Shown here: positions 62,000-64,000 of the stretch, piece by piece | Layout: each line of letters opens with the position of its first letter | Numbering within the stretch: position 1 is the first letter of the stretch | Virus record (IMG/VR): IMGVR_UViG_3300036770_008700 | Coordinates: 58,896 to 122,895 of that record | Strand: one strand, 5' to 3' | Origin: a virus | DNA length: 64,000 nt | Notes under the pieces: generated by a model | What the model saw: the letters and a program-made list of their open reading frames with translations, nothing else | Database searches by the model: none | What the model was told of the DNA's origin: nothing | Translations under genes and position numbers: made by a program

Positions 62000-64000
62000 T
62001 TAACCACTACCGACTGGTGCAGTTACAAATAAACCTGGTAGGAATCTTGGAGTGTCTGTTATAGTAGTATTGCGTGATTGTGTTTCCAAAGCAGATACGA
62101 TTTCTTTTGTTTCAATTTTAACTTGTACATTGATTTGTGCATTGACAGCAGCATTTCTCACAGCCAAAGTTTGTCTGCCACCAAGAGTTGTACCAAGAGC
62201 CGTTAAAGCAACTTGTAATGGTTGATCTCCGCTAGATAGGTTACGCACCTCTGCAATGAAATCATTGTAAGCTGTTACCATTGCTCTCATTGGAACTAAA
62301 GCATGTTCTCTAATGTTTGTGGTTATTTGCTCGATTTGATTTCCTGTGGCTTGTGCATTAGCACCACTTCCAAACCGTGCATCCAATACCGATAAAACTG
62401 AATTACTTGAAACACCTGTTTGACCAAAGAAACTGTTTAGTCTTGTTGTCAGTGTTGTGCTTACGTTGGCTACATCCGGCAAATCACGCAAAGCTGTTGC
62501 TGCACTGAACATTTCCCTCAAGCTCCCTTGTATAGCAGTAAGTTTAGCAGGTTTTCCTCTAAGTCTTTCTGATATTCCACCAAGTTTGCTTAGTGGATTG
62601 TTTGAAGACTCATCCATCAAAGGATTAACTCCACGACCTCCAGAAGCATCTGTTCTTGTCAAACTACGAAGCACATTGTCAATGTTTTGGAGTGGAACGT
62701 CTAATACTGTTGGGGAAATTGTTGTGTTGTTCTCTCCAGCAAGCTCTTTTAAAGCCTTGGTTGCTTCTGCTACACTCTTAAGAGAATCAAACACTGTTTT
62801 TAAGGTTTTTACTTTGTCTGACATGCCGTGGGGAAATTGAATAGAATTTATTCCGTTCAAAACTGCTTCAAACGTTTCCTTGTGACCTTGCGCATTTGGA
62901 ATATCTACTAGACGGGAGCCTCTACTTAACCCAAAAAACGCTAACAAAGTCAATATAGGAACAAAAACTTCACTCCACATGTTCAATGTTCTTTGAGCAC
63001 CACCACCTACGTTAATATTGAATCCACTGATAATGCTACCAATATTTTTTACCATGTCAAAAATACTGCTAAGTGTTTTGATTTTACTATCAATACCAGA
63101 TGGTAATGATATTTGTGTTAAATTCGTTATCAGTGTAGGCAAATTCTGAAACAAACTTGTAAAATTTGTTGATATCGAAGTAATCACTCCAGAAATCTGA
63201 TTGCCAACAGCATTTATTTGACTTGTGTTTATACCTCCACCGGTTTTTATGTTTTTTGTCAAATTCCCAACAGCTTCAATAATAGGAGCAATAATACTGG
63301 TTACAGATTTAATGATTTCACTAACCGTAGAAAGAGCTTTAAGCTTTGTTGGCTCTGTTGGTAAACTGTCAACAATTTGTTTAATTCCACCAAGAATACC
63401 ACCCCTACCATCAGTTCCAGTCAACAGCCTACGAATAGAACCAGAGAAGGTTCCAATAAAATTCTGAACTGCAATCAACTTATCATTTATAACATTTGTT
63501 TGCGAGCCGCCACTAATCAAGGTGTTAAGAGCGTTGAGAAAACCGCCAGCACCTTCGTCACTTATAAGCCCAGAAACAGCAGTCAAAACACCTGTTATAA
63601 GCTGTGTTACAGCTGCCAATATTGGACCAATAGCTTTTAAACCTTCAACGTTGGTTATTGTATTGCTCATTGCAATAACTTCAGTCATCATAGATCTTAA
63701 CACAGTTTGTATAGCAGGTAACACTGTGTTGGTAACTTCCATTAATGCATGAATTTTAGCCAACATTGAAGCCATATTTCCCAACAGCGAAACAGGATTG
63801 AATGAAAATCCAGAGTCAAACTTGGATATAAGTTCAGCTACAGCTTTCATGATTTCAGACAATCCAGTTGCAATAACTGTGAACAATTCTGCTGCTGCTT
63901 TGAGTTTGGCTGGATCAACTGTGAGGTTTTCTGCCACTCCTTTGATTTGATCCATAAGTTTTGGAATAACACCTCGATCTTTGTCGGCCAAAACTTTGAT
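62000..64000 (-). CDS. Tape-measure-like tail protein, N-terminus cut by window edge
   Basis: The frame is open from 62000 to the right edge, at least 666 codons. The first Met-like codon in the window is a TTG at 63991 that is probably not the true start, since codons before it continue the frame. The protein is full of long hydrophobic and amphipathic helices (VISLITKVDSG-like repeats, IKGVAENLTVDPAKLK, LKTLSSIFDMVKNIG), as in tape-measure proteins that set tail length and help DNA entry. The C-terminal end is beta-like. It is probably much longer than what is seen. Confidence 0.7.
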   Translation of the reverse strand: MKVLADKDRGVIPKLMDQIKGVAENLTVDPAKLKAAAELFTVIATGLSEIMKAVAELISKFDSGFSFNPVSLLGNMASMLAKIHALMEVTNTVLPAIQTVLRSMMTEVIAMSNTITNVEGLKAIGPILAAVTQLITGVLTAVSGLISDEGAGGFLNALNTLISGGSQTNVINDKLIAVQNFIGTFSGSIRRLLTGTDGRGGILGGIKQIVDSLPTEPTKLKALSTVSEIIKSVTSIIAPIIEAVGNLTKNIKTGGGINTSQINAVGNQISGVITSISTNFTSLFQNLPTLITNLTQISLPSGIDSKIKTLSSIFDMVKNIGSIISGFNINVGGGAQRTLNMWSEVFVPILTLLAFFGLSRGSRLVDIPNAQGHKETFEAVLNGINSIQFPHGMSDKVKTLKTVFDSLKSVAEATKALKELAGENNTTISPTVLDVPLQNIDNVLRSLTRTDASGGRGVNPLMDESSNNPLSKLGGISERLRGKPAKLTAIQGSLREMFSAATALRDLPDVANVSTTLTTRLNSFFGQTGVSSNSVLSVLDARFGSGANAQATGNQIEQITTNIREHALVPMRAMVTAYNDFIAEVRNLSSGDQPLQVALTALGTTLGGRQTLAVRNAAVNAQINVQVKIETKEIVSALETQSRNTTITDTPRFLPGLFVTAPVGSG

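Noticed and set aside
1-64000. tRNA genes, rRNA genes and transposons
   Set aside because: No cloverleaf-like sequence, rRNA segment or transposase was found in the short gaps between genes; the only nuclease with a mobile role is the endonuclease in the recA break.

Overview
The window is a contiguous piece of an AT-rich, tightly packed genome of a large contractile-tailed (T4-like, myovirus-type) phage. The evidence is a baseplate and tail module (gp6/baseplate-J-like, gp25-like, gp5-like OB-fold, gp53/LysM-like and tape-measure-like proteins), a gp55-like late sigma factor, a gp32-like ssDNA-binding protein, a phage RecA/UvsX and a family-A DNA polymerase core. Intergenic gaps are short, many genes overlap by 1-4 bases, and I see no rRNA, tRNA, insertion sequence or CRISPR array. 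The host cannot be fixed from the sequence.

Layout. 1-16 kb (minus strand): virion genes, including a structural gene cut by the left edge (1-1015), a large LamG/tail-protein-I-like protein, gp6-like, gp25-like and gp5-like baseplate proteins. 15.6-17.1 kb: late sigma factor and small partners. 17-31.7 kb (minus): a cassette of about fifteen glycan genes comprising glycosyltransferases, GDP-mannose 4,6-dehydratase, a perosamine-synthase-like aminotransferase, cupin, two methyltransferases, a HAD-nucleotidyltransferase fusion, a GDPD-like protein, a GT2/ParB-like fusion and an NDP-sugar epimerase. 31.7-34.5 kb: Cas4/RecB-like nuclease, cupin, Cys-rich protein and GMP reductase/IMP dehydrogenase. 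34.6-38.7 kb: a plus-strand island with two zinc-metallopeptidase-like proteins and small tagged proteins, interrupted by one minus-strand glycosyltransferase. 38.7-48 kb: small accessory proteins, several with an SH3-like look, plus a CDA-fold deaminase, a phage MnmA tRNA thiolase and a gamma-glutamylcyclotransferase-like protein. 48-54.4 kb: replication and recombination genes. 54.4-64 kb: large tail proteins ending in a tape-measure-like gene cut by the right edge.

The most striking locus is 47976-50647. recA is broken into two genes. The upstream piece ends in a 16-residue N-intein starting at Cys226. The downstream piece starts with a 149-residue C-intein ending in His-Asn before Thr. 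A free-standing Vsr/EDxHD-like endonuclease gene with a zinc finger lies between them. This is a fractured gene that needs protein trans-splicing to make one RecA of about 420 residues.

A second theme is a set of small proteins whose N-termini carry an amphipathic tag ending in [L/I]-x-E followed by A, G or S. That resembles T4 capsid-targeting sequences cut by the prohead protease, and suggests internal head proteins delivered with the DNA. Two of these genes sit in a tandem duplication whose hairpin terminators differ by a compensatory base-pair change.
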